The notes beneath the pieces were generated by a model, which made no database searches, was not told the DNA's origin, and saw only the letters and a list, made by a program, of their open reading frames with translations. This document shows, piece after piece, positions 7,766 through 16,108 of a stretch of 36,785 nt of DNA (its first letter is position 1; each line of letters starts with the position of its first letter). The stretch spans positions 1-36,785 of the forward strand of contig JAQGKX010000203.1 of the NCBI GenBank assembly GCA_028289885.1. Direction: 5' to 3'. The translations under genes and the position numbers were made by a program. This DNA is from Sphingomonadales bacterium (GTDB taxonomy: Bacteria; Pseudomonadota; Alphaproteobacteria; Sphingomonadales; Sphingomonadaceae).

Positions 7766-7794
7766 GGCCGGCTTATATCTCCGGCCAGACGGAG
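7766..7794 (+). promoter_or_regulatory. Hairpin next to the virB1 ribosome binding site
   Basis: GGCCGG (7766-7771) and CCGGCC (7781-7786) form a 6-bp stem with a 9-nt loop, ending 4 bases before the GGAG at 7791-7794 that serves ATG 7800. The close spacing could let the structure influence translation of the first gene of the type IV secretion operon. The role is inference. Confidence 0.3.
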
Positions 7795-7799
7795 TGATT

Positions 7800-8429
7800 A
7801 TGGCAGTCATCGGGTTTGGGAGAAGCCGTGGCGCACTGTTCGGCCTGATGGCGATACGCGCGCTGGGTATGTCGATCGTGTCGCAACCGGTTCACGCGCA
7901 GGTTATCGAGATTGGTGACGATGGCACGGCCAGAACGTTCGATGGCCCCACGCGCGTGACGATGACGGCGGCAACCACTCTCGATGCATCACCCGACGCC
8001 TTTGAGCGGTCAGCCGCCCGCAACGGCCTGGACCCACGTCTGTTGCGCGCGGTTGCCTGGACAGAATCACGGGGTCGTTCAGATGCCGTCAGTCCCAAAG
8101 GCGCTCGCGGCGTGATGCAGTTGATGCCGGGGACAGCGGCGGCGCTCGGCGTCGATCCCATGGACCCGGAATCGAACATCGCAGGCGGGGCGGCATATCT
8201 GGCCCAGCAGATCGGGCGTTTTCAAAGCGTCCCGCTTGGGCTTGCCGCCTATAATGCCGGACCCGGGGCGATCGTGCGCTGGGGTGGGATACCGCCTTAT
8301 CGCGAAACCCAGGCCTATGTGACGTCGGTTACGCGTCGCTGGCTTGGCAATGCTCCGGTCCATGGCTCGCCGGTCGCAACGCGCGCGCCGAAGCTCAACA
8401 CTTTCCTGATCGAGGTGCCCGACCAATGA
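7800..8429 (+). CDS. virB1: VirB1-like lytic transglycosylase of type IV secretion system
   Basis: A periplasmic SLT-type lytic transglycosylase that would open peptidoglycan for assembly of the secretion channel. The 209-aa product has a signal sequence to about residue 34 (ending SQPVHAQ). The SLT domain (about 68-180) has catalytic Glu89 in AWTESRG and the motifs GVMQLMPGTA, AAYNAGPGA and PYRETQAYV. I chose ATG 7800, 5 nt after GGAG, because it opens directly on the signal peptide; the frame stays open upstream to 7686. The stop overlaps virB2. It heads the nine-gene virB operon. Confidence 0.88.
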   Translation: MAVIGFGRSRGALFGLMAIRALGMSIVSQPVHAQVIEIGDDGTARTFDGPTRVTMTAATTLDASPDAFERSAARNGLDPRLLRAVAWTESRGRSDAVSPKGARGVMQLMPGTAAALGVDPMDPESNIAGGAAYLAQQIGRFQSVPLGLAAYNAGPGAIVRWGGIPPYRETQAYVTSVTRRWLGNAPVHGSPVATRAPKLNTFLIEVPDQ

Positions 8430-8743
8430 TGCGCAAAGGCTTGCTTTTCTTCTCGACACTCGTGGTCGCAACCATGACCGCACAGCCTGCGCTTGCTCAA
8501 TATGCGGCTCCCGATCCGGCGGGGTCGGGTCCGATCGTGGCGGCGGTGGACTGGCTTCAGGGAACGCTTCTCGGCAATGTGGCCACCGCAGTTGCCGTCA
8601 TTGCCGTCGCGGCAGTCGGCTTCATGATGCTGACCGGGCGGATAAACTGGCGCTATGGGGCAACGGTCGTGCTGGGCCTGTTCATCCTGTTCGGTGCGGC
8701 ATCGATCGTCGGTGGAATTCGTTCCGCAGCGGGTGGAGGCTGA
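8426..8743 (+). CDS. virB2: VirB2-like pilin / TrbC family protein
   Basis: The major pilus subunit of the VirB system. The 105-aa product has a signal peptide (cut after QPALAQ) and two hydrophobic helices (about 49-72 and 79-97) separated by a short basic turn (TGRINWRYG), the standard VirB2/TrbC topology. It starts inside the end of virB1 (ATG 8426, 4-bp overlap; a second ATG follows at 8429). virB3 begins 2 bp after its stop. VirB2 proteins are short and variable, so the call rests on size, topology and position. Confidence 0.85.
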   Translation: MMRKGLLFFSTLVVATMTAQPALAQYAAPDPAGSGPIVAAVDWLQGTLLGNVATAVAVIAVAAVGFMMLTGRINWRYGATVVLGLFILFGAASIVGGIRSAAGGG

Positions 8744-8745
8744 CG

Positions 8746-9018
8746 GTGGCCGACCCGCTTTTTCGCGCGCTGGCCCGACCGCAGATGGTTGCAGGCGTGA
8801 CCTATCCGTTCTTCGTCCTGAACGGCATATTGGCGGTCGAAATGTTCCTTGTGTTCAAGAGCTTGCTGGCGATCGTGCCTGCCCTCATCATTCACGCAAT
8901 CGGATATGCGGCCCATTTGCGCGATCCGCACATCATGGCACTGTGGATGACACGTTTGCGACGCACGCCGCGCGTTGCGAATTACCGGCTTTGGGGCGCG
9001 AATGTTTACCGTCCGTAA
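8746..9018 (+). CDS. virB3: VirB3-like inner-membrane protein
   Basis: A small inner-membrane component that works with VirB4. The 90-aa product has the typical VirB3 opening (ADPLFRALARPQMVAGVTY) and one long hydrophobic segment (about 21-52). It ends in a basic region with LRDPHIMALWMTR, also characteristic. The start is GTG 8746, 2 bp after the virB2 stop, with GGAGG just upstream. Its end overlaps the chosen virB4 start by 17 bp. Confidence 0.87.
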   Translation: MADPLFRALARPQMVAGVTYPFFVLNGILAVEMFLVFKSLLAIVPALIIHAIGYAAHLRDPHIMALWMTRLRRTPRVANYRLWGANVYRP

Positions 9019-11368
9019 TCGAGCCGCGTTGCGAGAGGTTTCGGCGGGTACGCACCTGCCGTATCTGGCGCAGATCGACGATCATAGTATCCTGACGCGG
9101 CAGGGTCATATCATGCAGACGATGCGCCTCGACGGGCTGCCGTTCGAGACCATCGCGCGGGCCGACCTCGATGCGCGGCTGGCGATGCGCGACGCCATGT
9201 TCCAGTCGGTTGCGTCCTCGCGTTTTGCCTTCGTCCATCACGTCGTCCGCCGCCCCGTCGCGCCACGGCTCGATGGAAAGTTCGGCGATCCCTTTTCGGA
9301 GGCGCTCGATAAGTCGTGGGCCGATCGCCTCGACGCGCGACGGCTCTACGTAAACGATCTGTACCTGACGATCATCATCCGTCCTTTGCGCGGGCGGGCC
9401 GGTTGGGCCGACCGGCTGTTCGGACTTGCAGGCGGCGATCGCGATCAGGGGGATGGCCATGTGGCCGACCTTCGCCAATTGGCACAGGCCCGCGAAGGTC
9501 TGATGGCTGCGCTCGAGCCATACGGCCCCCGGCTGTTGAATGCCTATGATGCGGCCAAGGGGCTGGCATCGGAATCGCTCGAGTTCCTGACGACATTGTT
9601 CAACGGGACGGTGACACCGATGTTGCTCCCCCTCGGCCCGCTTGCCGACGCCGTGCCGCGTCGCCGGATCGGCTTTGGTGCCGACACGATCGAATTCGGC
9701 GCGGTCGATGGTGAACCCGCCGAGTTCGCGGCCATCCTGTCGGCGAAGGATTATCCGGCCTCGACCTCGGCAGGGATGCTCGACGACGTCTATCGCCTGC
9801 CCTTTGCCATGCAGGTCACGCAGAGTTTCGCGATGGTCGATCGGGGTCCGGCCCTCGATCGGATGAACCTCGCGCTGCGGCGTATGCGATCCGCCGACGA
9901 TGCGGCGGTTTCGCTGCGCACCGAACTGGCCGCGGCACAGGATGACGTTGCTGCCGGTCGTTCCGTATTCGGGGAACATCATCTCTCGATCATGGTCCGC
10001 GCCGACACCCCCGCCGCGCTCGATGTGGCAACGGGCGAAGTTCAGGCGGCGCTGGCCGAATCGGGCTTTGCCGTCGTCCGTGAGGAATTGGGCCTCGAAG
10101 CCGCCTTCTGGGCTCAGTTTCCAGGTAATTTCGACTATATCGCACGGCGCGCGCTGATTTCGTCCGCCAATTTCGCAGGCTTTGCGAGCGCCCACAACTT
10201 TCCGGTCGGCAGCGCGGTGGGCAACCACTGGGGCGACGCCGTTACCCTGTTCGAAACGACGGCGGCGGGGCCGTATTTCTTCAATTTCCACCGGGGCGAT
10301 CTTGGGAATTTTACGGTGATCGGTCCATCGGGAACCGGCAAGACGGTGGTGCTCGGATTCCTGCTAGCACAGGCGCGGCGGTTCGATCCCCGCATCGTTT
10401 TTTTCGACAAGGATCGCGGAGCGGAGATTTTCCTGCGCGCGATTGGCGGCTCCTATGATGCACTGCGACCCGGCGAGCCGACGCGGATGAACCCGCTGAT
10501 GCTCCCCGACACGCCGGGCAATCGGCGGTTCCTGTCCGAATGGCTGGCCAAGCTGGTGAGCGGCAGCGGTCCCGAACTCACCGTCGAGGAAAATAGCTGG
10601 ATCGTCGAGGCGGTCGATGCCGCGATGACCGGGCCGCCCGAATTGCGTCGCCTGCGCCACGTCGTCGACCTGTTTCGCGGGCGTGGGCGCGCATCGGCGA
10701 GCGACCTTGCCGCGCGGCTTGGTCCCTGGCATTCGGATGGTGAGTTCGCCTGGCTGTTCGACAATGCCGAAGATCGTCTGGACATGGAGTCGGCAACGCT
10801 CGGTTTCGACATGACCGCGATCCTGGATCAGCCGATGGCGCGCGCACCGACGATGCTTTACCTGTTCCACCGCGTCGAGGAGCGGCTGGACGGTCGCCCG
10901 ACGATCATCGTCGTTGATGAAGGCTGGAAGGCGCTCGACGACGAAGTATTCGTCGCCCGCATTCGCGACTGGGAAAAGACGATCCGCAAGCGTGGCGGCA
11001 TCGTCGGATTCGCGACCCAGTCGGCGTCCGACGCGCTGCAAAGCCAGATCGCCAGCGCCATCATCGAGCAGGCGGGCACGCAAATATTCATGGCCAATGC
11101 CAGTGCGCAGGCCAGCGACTATATGGGCGGGTTCGGCCTGACCCAGCATGAATATGACATCGTGCGATCAATGCCGGAAACCGCCCGCGCCTTCCTGATC
11201 AAGCATGGCACCGATAGCGTCGTCGTCCGACTGAATCTGGCGTCCGAGCCGGAATTACTCACGATATTGTCGGGGCGCGAACGCACCGTAAGGCTGCTGG
11301 ATCGTATTCGCGGCGAGGTTGGTGACGATCCCGACGCCTGGCTCCCAATCCTGCTGGATGCCGCCTGA
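9002..11368 (+). CDS. virB4: VirB4-family ATPase of type IV secretion system
   Basis: The large cytoplasmic ATPase that powers pilus assembly and secretion. The 788-aa product carries a CagE/TrbE/VirB N-terminal domain and a C-terminal RecA-like ATPase. Walker A is GPSGTGKT at 441-448 and Walker B ends in DE at 639-640 (IIVVDEGWKAL). Further motifs are FFDKDRGAEIF and GFATQSASD. ATG 9002 follows GGGG; a TTG at 8975 would only add residues inside virB3. The length is normal (about 790-820). The stop overlaps virB6 as TGATG. Confidence 0.95.
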   Translation: MFTVRNRAALREVSAGTHLPYLAQIDDHSILTRQGHIMQTMRLDGLPFETIARADLDARLAMRDAMFQSVASSRFAFVHHVVRRPVAPRLDGKFGDPFSEALDKSWADRLDARRLYVNDLYLTIIIRPLRGRAGWADRLFGLAGGDRDQGDGHVADLRQLAQAREGLMAALEPYGPRLLNAYDAAKGLASESLEFLTTLFNGTVTPMLLPLGPLADAVPRRRIGFGADTIEFGAVDGEPAEFAAILSAKDYPASTSAGMLDDVYRLPFAMQVTQSFAMVDRGPALDRMNLALRRMRSADDAAVSLRTELAAAQDDVAAGRSVFGEHHLSIMVRADTPAALDVATGEVQAALAESGFAVVREELGLEAAFWAQFPGNFDYIARRALISSANFAGFASAHNFPVGSAVGNHWGDAVTLFETTAAGPYFFNFHRGDLGNFTVIGPSGTGKTVVLGFLLAQARRFDPRIVFFDKDRGAEIFLRAIGGSYDALRPGEPTRMNPLMLPDTPGNRRFLSEWLAKLVSGSGPELTVEENSWIVEAVDAAMTGPPELRRLRHVVDLFRGRGRASASDLAARLGPWHSDGEFAWLFDNAEDRLDMESATLGFDMTAILDQPMARAPTMLYLFHRVEERLDGRPTIIVVDEGWKALDDEVFVARIRDWEKTIRKRGGIVGFATQSASDALQSQIASAIIEQAGTQIFMANASAQASDYMGGFGLTQHEYDIVRSMPETARAFLIKHGTDSVVVRLNLASEPELLTILSGRERTVRLLDRIRGEVGDDPDAWLPILLDAA

Positions 11369-12543
11369 TGGTCGAACTTTGCGCCGCCCCCGCCACGGCC
11401 GGCCTCGGAGCATCGTTGCTCGCCGACGTCGATTGTCAGGCGTTCGGGCTGGTGGAACGCGGATATGCCGCGCTCTCTGCCAGTGGCGGTGCGGCCGCGA
11501 ACGCGCTGACGGGGCTGCTGGTGATTGCGGTCGCGTTCTTCGGCTACCGGCTGTTACTCGGACGAGGGCTGTCGCTCGGCAGCACGGTCGGACTGGTCAA
11601 TCGCATCGGCGTGGTGCTGCTGCTCGCCGGATCGTGGGAAAGCTGGCAGACCATCGGATACGACACGCTGGCCCGCGCACCGACGCGGATCGCGGGCGAC
11701 CTGATGACCGCGATCGGCGCGCCCGAACCATTGTCGACGCTTCAACCCACGCTCGATCAGCTTGAAGCGGCTGGCACGGGCTGGCGGATGCGTGCAGGCA
11801 TCGCATCGCCGTTGGTCGGCGGACCGCCCACGGCAGCGATGACGCTCAACGTGGCGGGCTTCCTGCTGCTGGTGTCGTCGATCGGTTTGCTTGTTGTGGC
11901 GCGCCTCGTGCTGGCGCTCCTGCTGGCGATAACCCCCGCAGTGGCCGGGTTCTTTCTGTTCGATGCGACGCGCGGGCTTGTCGAGGGCTGGTTGCGTGCG
12001 ATGATCGCAGCGGCGCTCATACCCCTTGCAGTCCTGATCCTCCTGTCCGTCGAGCTTTCGATCCTCGCGCCGATGATCGCTCGCATGGTGGCGCAACTGG
12101 CTGCGGGCGTATTCGACCAGAACGCGGTAACGCCGATCGGCCTTGTCGTGATCGTCTTCACAGTCGCCGTCGCCGCAGCGGCAAGGGCCATGGGAATTAT
12201 GGCGCGCGGCCTGCGATTGCCCCGTGCGATCGGCGGCGAAACACATGACGAGGGAGCGCCCGTCGTGCCCCTGTCATCAGCCAGCGTCCGTCTGCTCCCC
12301 ATGCCCGGCGGCCCGGTCGTCCTGCCATCGATTGCGCGGGCGCTGGAAAGCGCCTCGCGTCGTGATGCCGCAATCGTCAGCGGCGGCAATGTCGTAGGTC
12401 GCTTCGCCAGCCGACAATCCATCATTCGCGATAGCGGCGGTTCCAGCACAGGCCCCGCCCCCGCCAGATCACCTGCGGCATCGCGGCCTCAAAGAACGAT
12501 ACTCCCCCGCGCTTCCCGCTCCGCTGCACGAAGAGACGCATGA
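11368..12543 (+). CDS. virB6: VirB6/TrbL-family polytopic membrane protein
   Basis: The channel-forming inner-membrane protein of the VirB system. The 391-aa product has several hydrophobic segments: about 45-65, 72-90, 165-200 (a long pair), 210-232 and 250-275. The periplasmic loop before the pair is the usual VirB6 layout. The C-terminal 100 residues are hydrophilic, Ser/Pro/Arg-rich and low in complexity. It overlaps virB4 by 1 bp and virB8 by 4 bp. No VirB5 or VirB7 gene is found next to it, where these often lie. Confidence 0.85.
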   Translation: MVELCAAPATAGLGASLLADVDCQAFGLVERGYAALSASGGAAANALTGLLVIAVAFFGYRLLLGRGLSLGSTVGLVNRIGVVLLLAGSWESWQTIGYDTLARAPTRIAGDLMTAIGAPEPLSTLQPTLDQLEAAGTGWRMRAGIASPLVGGPPTAAMTLNVAGFLLLVSSIGLLVVARLVLALLLAITPAVAGFFLFDATRGLVEGWLRAMIAAALIPLAVLILLSVELSILAPMIARMVAQLAAGVFDQNAVTPIGLVVIVFTVAVAAAARAMGIMARGLRLPRAIGGETHDEGAPVVPLSSASVRLLPMPGGPVVLPSIARALESASRRDAAIVSGGNVVGRFASRQSIIRDSGGSSTGPAPARSPAASRPQRTILPRASRSAARRDA

Positions 12544-13211
12544 CCGATCACGAAACCTATTATGCCGCCGCCACGAGCTGGGCCGATGACCGTGTCGCTT
12601 CGGACCGCCGCGCGCGACGGATAGCGTGGACCATCGCCGGTATCGCCACCACCATCGCGTTCCTTCTGGCGCTGACGGTCGCCGTGCTGCTGCCGCTGAA
12701 GACGGTCGAACCCTATGTCGTGACGGTCGATCGTCAGACCGGCGCGGTCGAGGTGGCAACGAAACTGAGCGGCGGGCGACTCACGCAGAACGAAGCGGTC
12801 ATAGAGGCCGAACTGGCCAATTATGTTCGCGCCCGCGAGACATTCGATGCGACCGATCTCGCGCTGAACTACCGCCGCGTCCAGATGCTGTCTGCGCCCG
12901 ACGTCCGCGCGGCCTATGTCGCGGCGATGGCGGCCACCAACCCCGCCAGCCCCCTGCGCACACTGACGCGCGGCGATATGGTTGCAATCAAGATCAAGTC
13001 GGTTTCGCTGCTTGGCCCAAACACCGCGCTTGTCCGTTTCGATGCGGCCAGATCGGCGGCGAACGGGGGTGTGGTTTCGAACCAGGCTTACGCCGCTGCC
13101 GTGTCGTTCGGATTCTCCGGCCGCCCGCTTCGGCTTGAGGACAGGTTCGACAACCCGCTCGGTTTTCAGGTCACCCGCTATCGCCGCGATGCCGAGGGAC
13201 TGACGCCATGA
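12540..13211 (+). CDS. virB8: VirB8-like inner-membrane assembly protein
   Basis: A bitopic scaffold that nucleates the secretion channel. The 223-aa product has a short cytoplasmic N-terminus, one transmembrane helix (about 30-52) and a periplasmic VirB8 domain. That domain opens with LLPLKTVEPYVVTVDRQTGA and contains NYVRARETFD and NYRRVQMLS, matching the family core. It is joined to both neighbours by ATGA overlaps (12540-12543 and 13208-13211), which indicates coupled translation. Confidence 0.92.
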   Translation: MTDHETYYAAATSWADDRVASDRRARRIAWTIAGIATTIAFLLALTVAVLLPLKTVEPYVVTVDRQTGAVEVATKLSGGRLTQNEAVIEAELANYVRARETFDATDLALNYRRVQMLSAPDVRAAYVAAMAATNPASPLRTLTRGDMVAIKIKSVSLLGPNTALVRFDAARSAANGGVVSNQAYAAAVSFGFSGRPLRLEDRFDNPLGFQVTRYRRDAEGLTP

Positions 13212-13900
13212 GGCGCGTTCTGCTATCCGTAGCGCTGGTCCTGCTGTCGGCGAACAGCGCCCCGCAATCGCGCGGCATCGATCGGCATATCCAGCACGTC
13301 TTCTACAATCCGGACGACGTGGTACGGCTGACGGGGGCGATTGGCTGGCAGATCACGCTTGAATTCGCTCCCGACGAGCGCATCGAAAACGTGTCGATCG
13401 GTGACTCGCTCGCGTGGCAAGTTACCCCGAACAAGCGCGCCAAGATGCTGTTCCTGAAACCGCTGACGGCAAAGGCGAGCACCAACATGACGGTCATAAC
13501 CAACCAGCGGCAATATGCGTTTGCGCTGGCCACCGCCCCCAGAAGACCCTCGACGCCGTGGATCGTCCGCTTCGACTATCCGCGCGCCGTCGTCGAAACC
13601 CTGCAAGAACCGCCCGCCCCGCCCCAGCCGCGCCTGAACTTTGCTTATGCCAAGGCGGGGGATGCCCTGCTGCTCCCGACGCGGGTCTGGGATGACGGTC
13701 GCCAGACTTATTTTGAATTTGCCGACGGCGTTTCCCTCCCCGCGATTTTTGCAGGCGGTCCCGGAAAGGACGAAGCGCTGGTCAACGTCGTCAATCAGGG
13801 CCGCGTCGCAATCGTGCAACAGACCAGCGGTCGCTTCACCCTGCGCGCAGGCGAACGCTTTGCCACCGTCACCTACTTGCCCACGGAAGCCCGAAAATGA
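13208..13900 (+). CDS. virB9: VirB9/TrbG-like outer-membrane core protein
   Basis: A component of the outer-membrane core complex with VirB10 and normally VirB7. The 230-aa product has a signal peptide, an N-terminal beta domain with the Tyr-Asn-Pro signature region (HVFYNPDDVVRLTGAIGW) and LKPLTAKASTNMTVIT. A C-terminal domain with LNFAYAKAGDALLLPTRVWDDG and TYFEF follows. The length is somewhat short (often 240-290). It has ATGA overlaps at both ends. The VirB7 lipoprotein that usually pairs with it is not seen in the window. Confidence 0.92.
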   Translation: MRRVLLSVALVLLSANSAPQSRGIDRHIQHVFYNPDDVVRLTGAIGWQITLEFAPDERIENVSIGDSLAWQVTPNKRAKMLFLKPLTAKASTNMTVITNQRQYAFALATAPRRPSTPWIVRFDYPRAVVETLQEPPAPPQPRLNFAYAKAGDALLLPTRVWDDGRQTYFEFADGVSLPAIFAGGPGKDEALVNVVNQGRVAIVQQTSGRFTLRAGERFATVTYLPTEARK

Positions 13901-15084
13901 GCATCGATCCTCCCGTAAATCGACCCGTGATTGCGCGCGTCAGGGCGCGCCGCAGCATTGCACCGGTCGTATTGACCCTCGCCGTACTGGGTGGCGGGGT
14001 GTTCACGACGATGGTGCAGGGGCGCGAATCGCGCGAGGCGAGCGGTGCCAATCTTCCAGGCCTCAATATCGCGGCGGCATCTGCGCCTGCCGCCTTGCTC
14101 GCCCCTGCGCTGCCCGCAGTAACCCCGGCCTCGATACCCGGAACCGGAATGCCGCAGTTCGTTGCATCTCCGATGCCCGACCGACCGCGCCCACCCGGAT
14201 CGGATCAGGCTCGTGCGGCGCGCACGACGGAGCGGTTGCGTGCACCGGCGCTGATCGTCGATCTCGGGCCGGGACGTGGCGATGCCACCGGTCTCTCGCA
14301 GAACGCAGGCCAGAGCGTAGGGGGGCCGGGTATTAGCGCGCCCGGATCGGGCAACGGCGATCCCTCTCCTGTTCCGGCATCCCCCGGTGGCGGTTCGGGA
14401 GGACCATTGTCGCAGGCTGCGGGAGGCGATGGCTCGCTCAACGCCCGCCGCGCCGACAACGAACGCTTTGCGACCCGCGTGTCCGACGACGAAGTTCAGG
14501 TGGTCGAGGCACGTCGCCTCAATCACCTCGACCGCCTCGTTCCGCAGGGCGCGATCATCGGTGCGGTGCTCGAAACCGCGATCAATTCCGACCTGCCGGG
14601 CTTTGCGCGCGCGATCGTCAGCCGCGATGTCCTTTCGTTCGATGGGTCGGCAGTGCTCATTCCTGCGGGCAGCCACGTCATCGGCCAGTATAATTCGGGC
14701 GTGGCGCAAGGCGCGAGCCGCATCTTCATCGTCTGGACCCGACTGATCCGCCCGGACGGCGTTTCGGTGGCGCTGGGGTCGCCCGCTATCGACGATCTCG
14801 GTCGCGGCGGCGTCTCTGGCAAGGTCAACCGCCATTTCCTGCAGCGTTTCGGGAGTGCAATCCTGCTGTCCGTCCTGAGCGGTGGGATCAGCGCGGCGTC
14901 GGCATCACTCAGCCGCAACGGCCCAACCGTGATCGTCGGCAGCACGAGCGAGGCGACGACATTGGCCAGCCAGGCCGACAAGAGCAGCGACATTCCGCCG
15001 ACGATCAAGACACCGCAGGGCGTCAACGTCCGCATCTTCGTGGCGCGCGATCTCGACTTTACCAGCGTCGGCCCCGTCCGGTGA
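13897..15084 (+). CDS. virB10: VirB10/TrbI-like channel protein
   Basis: It spans inner and outer membranes and forms the secretion channel with VirB9. The 395-aa product has a short cytoplasmic N-terminus, a transmembrane helix (about 26-47) and a long Pro/Gly/Ala-rich periplasmic linker (about 48-185). The conserved beta-barrel domain includes LVPQGAIIGAVLETAINSDL, FDGSAVLIPAGSHVIGQYNS, ASRIFIVWTRLIRPDG and the end IFVARDLDF. It overlaps virB9 by 4 bp and virB11 starts 7 bp after its stop. Confidence 0.95.
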   Translation: MSIDPPVNRPVIARVRARRSIAPVVLTLAVLGGGVFTTMVQGRESREASGANLPGLNIAAASAPAALLAPALPAVTPASIPGTGMPQFVASPMPDRPRPPGSDQARAARTTERLRAPALIVDLGPGRGDATGLSQNAGQSVGGPGISAPGSGNGDPSPVPASPGGGSGGPLSQAAGGDGSLNARRADNERFATRVSDDEVQVVEARRLNHLDRLVPQGAIIGAVLETAINSDLPGFARAIVSRDVLSFDGSAVLIPAGSHVIGQYNSGVAQGASRIFIVWTRLIRPDGVSVALGSPAIDDLGRGGVSGKVNRHFLQRFGSAILLSVLSGGISAASASLSRNGPTVIVGSTSEATTLASQADKSSDIPPTIKTPQGVNVRIFVARDLDFTSVGPVR

Positions 15085-15091
15085 AGCATCA

Positions 15092-16084
15092 ATGACGGCA
15101 CCGACGTATGTATTCCTCGATGCCTTCCTGGCCCCGCTCCTCGCGCCCTTGGCCAGGGCCGATGTCACCGACCTTTACATCAACGCGCCGGGCGAGATCT
15201 GGCTCGAAACGCATCATGGCATGGAGCGGCATGACGCGCCTGCACTGAACGACGCGGCGCTCTGGCGGCTCGCCCGACAGGTCGCGGCCGCGAGCGATCA
15301 GGGGATCAGTCGCGAACATCCGCTGCTCGCGGCATCGCTGCAGGACGGTTCACGTATCCAGATATGCGCGCCACCGGCAACGCGTGGCCATATCGCGGTG
15401 GCGATTCGCAAGCACACGGTCCCCGACCTGACGCTGGCCGACTATTACCGGGAGGGGGCTTTTGCGAATGTGGGACGCAAGGTGCAAGCCCAGCAGGCGA
15501 TCGATGACGATCTTCAGGCGCAACTGGCGCAGGATGATATATTGGGGTTTCTGGGTGCAGCCGTGCGGGCGCGCAAGTCGATCCTTGTTTCGGGCGGTAC
15601 TTCCACCGGCAAGACCACCTTGCTCAATGCGCTGCTCAAGGAAGCACCCGCGAACGAGCGTCTGGTGCTGATCGAGGACACGCCGGAAGTGCAGTTAACC
15701 CATGCCAATGCCGTCGGTCTCATCGCGGTGCGCGGGCGGCTGGGCGAAGCAACGGTCAGCGCCGCCGACCTTCTGGAAGCCGCGCTCCGCCTGCGACCCG
15801 ACCGGATCATCATGGGTGAAATCCGCGGGGCCGAGGCATTGAGTTTCCTGCGCGCCGTCAACACAGGCCATGCCGGGTCGATCTCGACCATCCATGCCAG
15901 TTCGACGCAAGGCGCGATCGAACAGCTTGCGATGATTGCGGCGCAGGCCGGCACCGACCTCCGGCGCGCTGAGCTGATCGCCTATATCCGATCGGTCATC
16001 GACGTGATCGTGCAACTCGATCGGACCGACGGCAAGCGGCAGGTATCCCAGATTCTCTTTCCTGTGGGCCGGGCGTTTCAATAG
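15092..16084 (+). CDS. virB11: VirB11-family secretion ATPase
   Basis: A hexameric GspE/VirB11 traffic ATPase on the inner face of the membrane. The 330-aa product has an N-terminal domain (VTDLYINAPGEIWLETHHG) and a C-terminal ATPase with Walker A GGTSTGKT at 168-175. It also has the Asp box LVLIEDTPEVQL, Walker B region RPDRIIMGEIRGAEAL, and the His box TGHAGSISTIHAS. The length is normal. It is the last gene of the virB operon. It converges on the DUF2252 gene with 24 bp between the stops. Confidence 0.95.
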   Translation: MTAPTYVFLDAFLAPLLAPLARADVTDLYINAPGEIWLETHHGMERHDAPALNDAALWRLARQVAAASDQGISREHPLLAASLQDGSRIQICAPPATRGHIAVAIRKHTVPDLTLADYYREGAFANVGRKVQAQQAIDDDLQAQLAQDDILGFLGAAVRARKSILVSGGTSTGKTTLLNALLKEAPANERLVLIEDTPEVQLTHANAVGLIAVRGRLGEATVSAADLLEAALRLRPDRIIMGEIRGAEALSFLRAVNTGHAGSISTIHASSTQGAIEQLAMIAAQAGTDLRRAELIAYIRSVIDVIVQLDRTDGKRQVSQILFPVGRAFQ

Positions 16085-16108
16085 GCTCATGCTAGCGCTA
16101 TCGAAAGT

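Noticed and set aside
8933-10291. 452-aa open frame on the minus strand opposite virB4
   Set aside because: It is antisense to clear virB3/virB4 coding sequence, with no ribosome binding site or domain signal.
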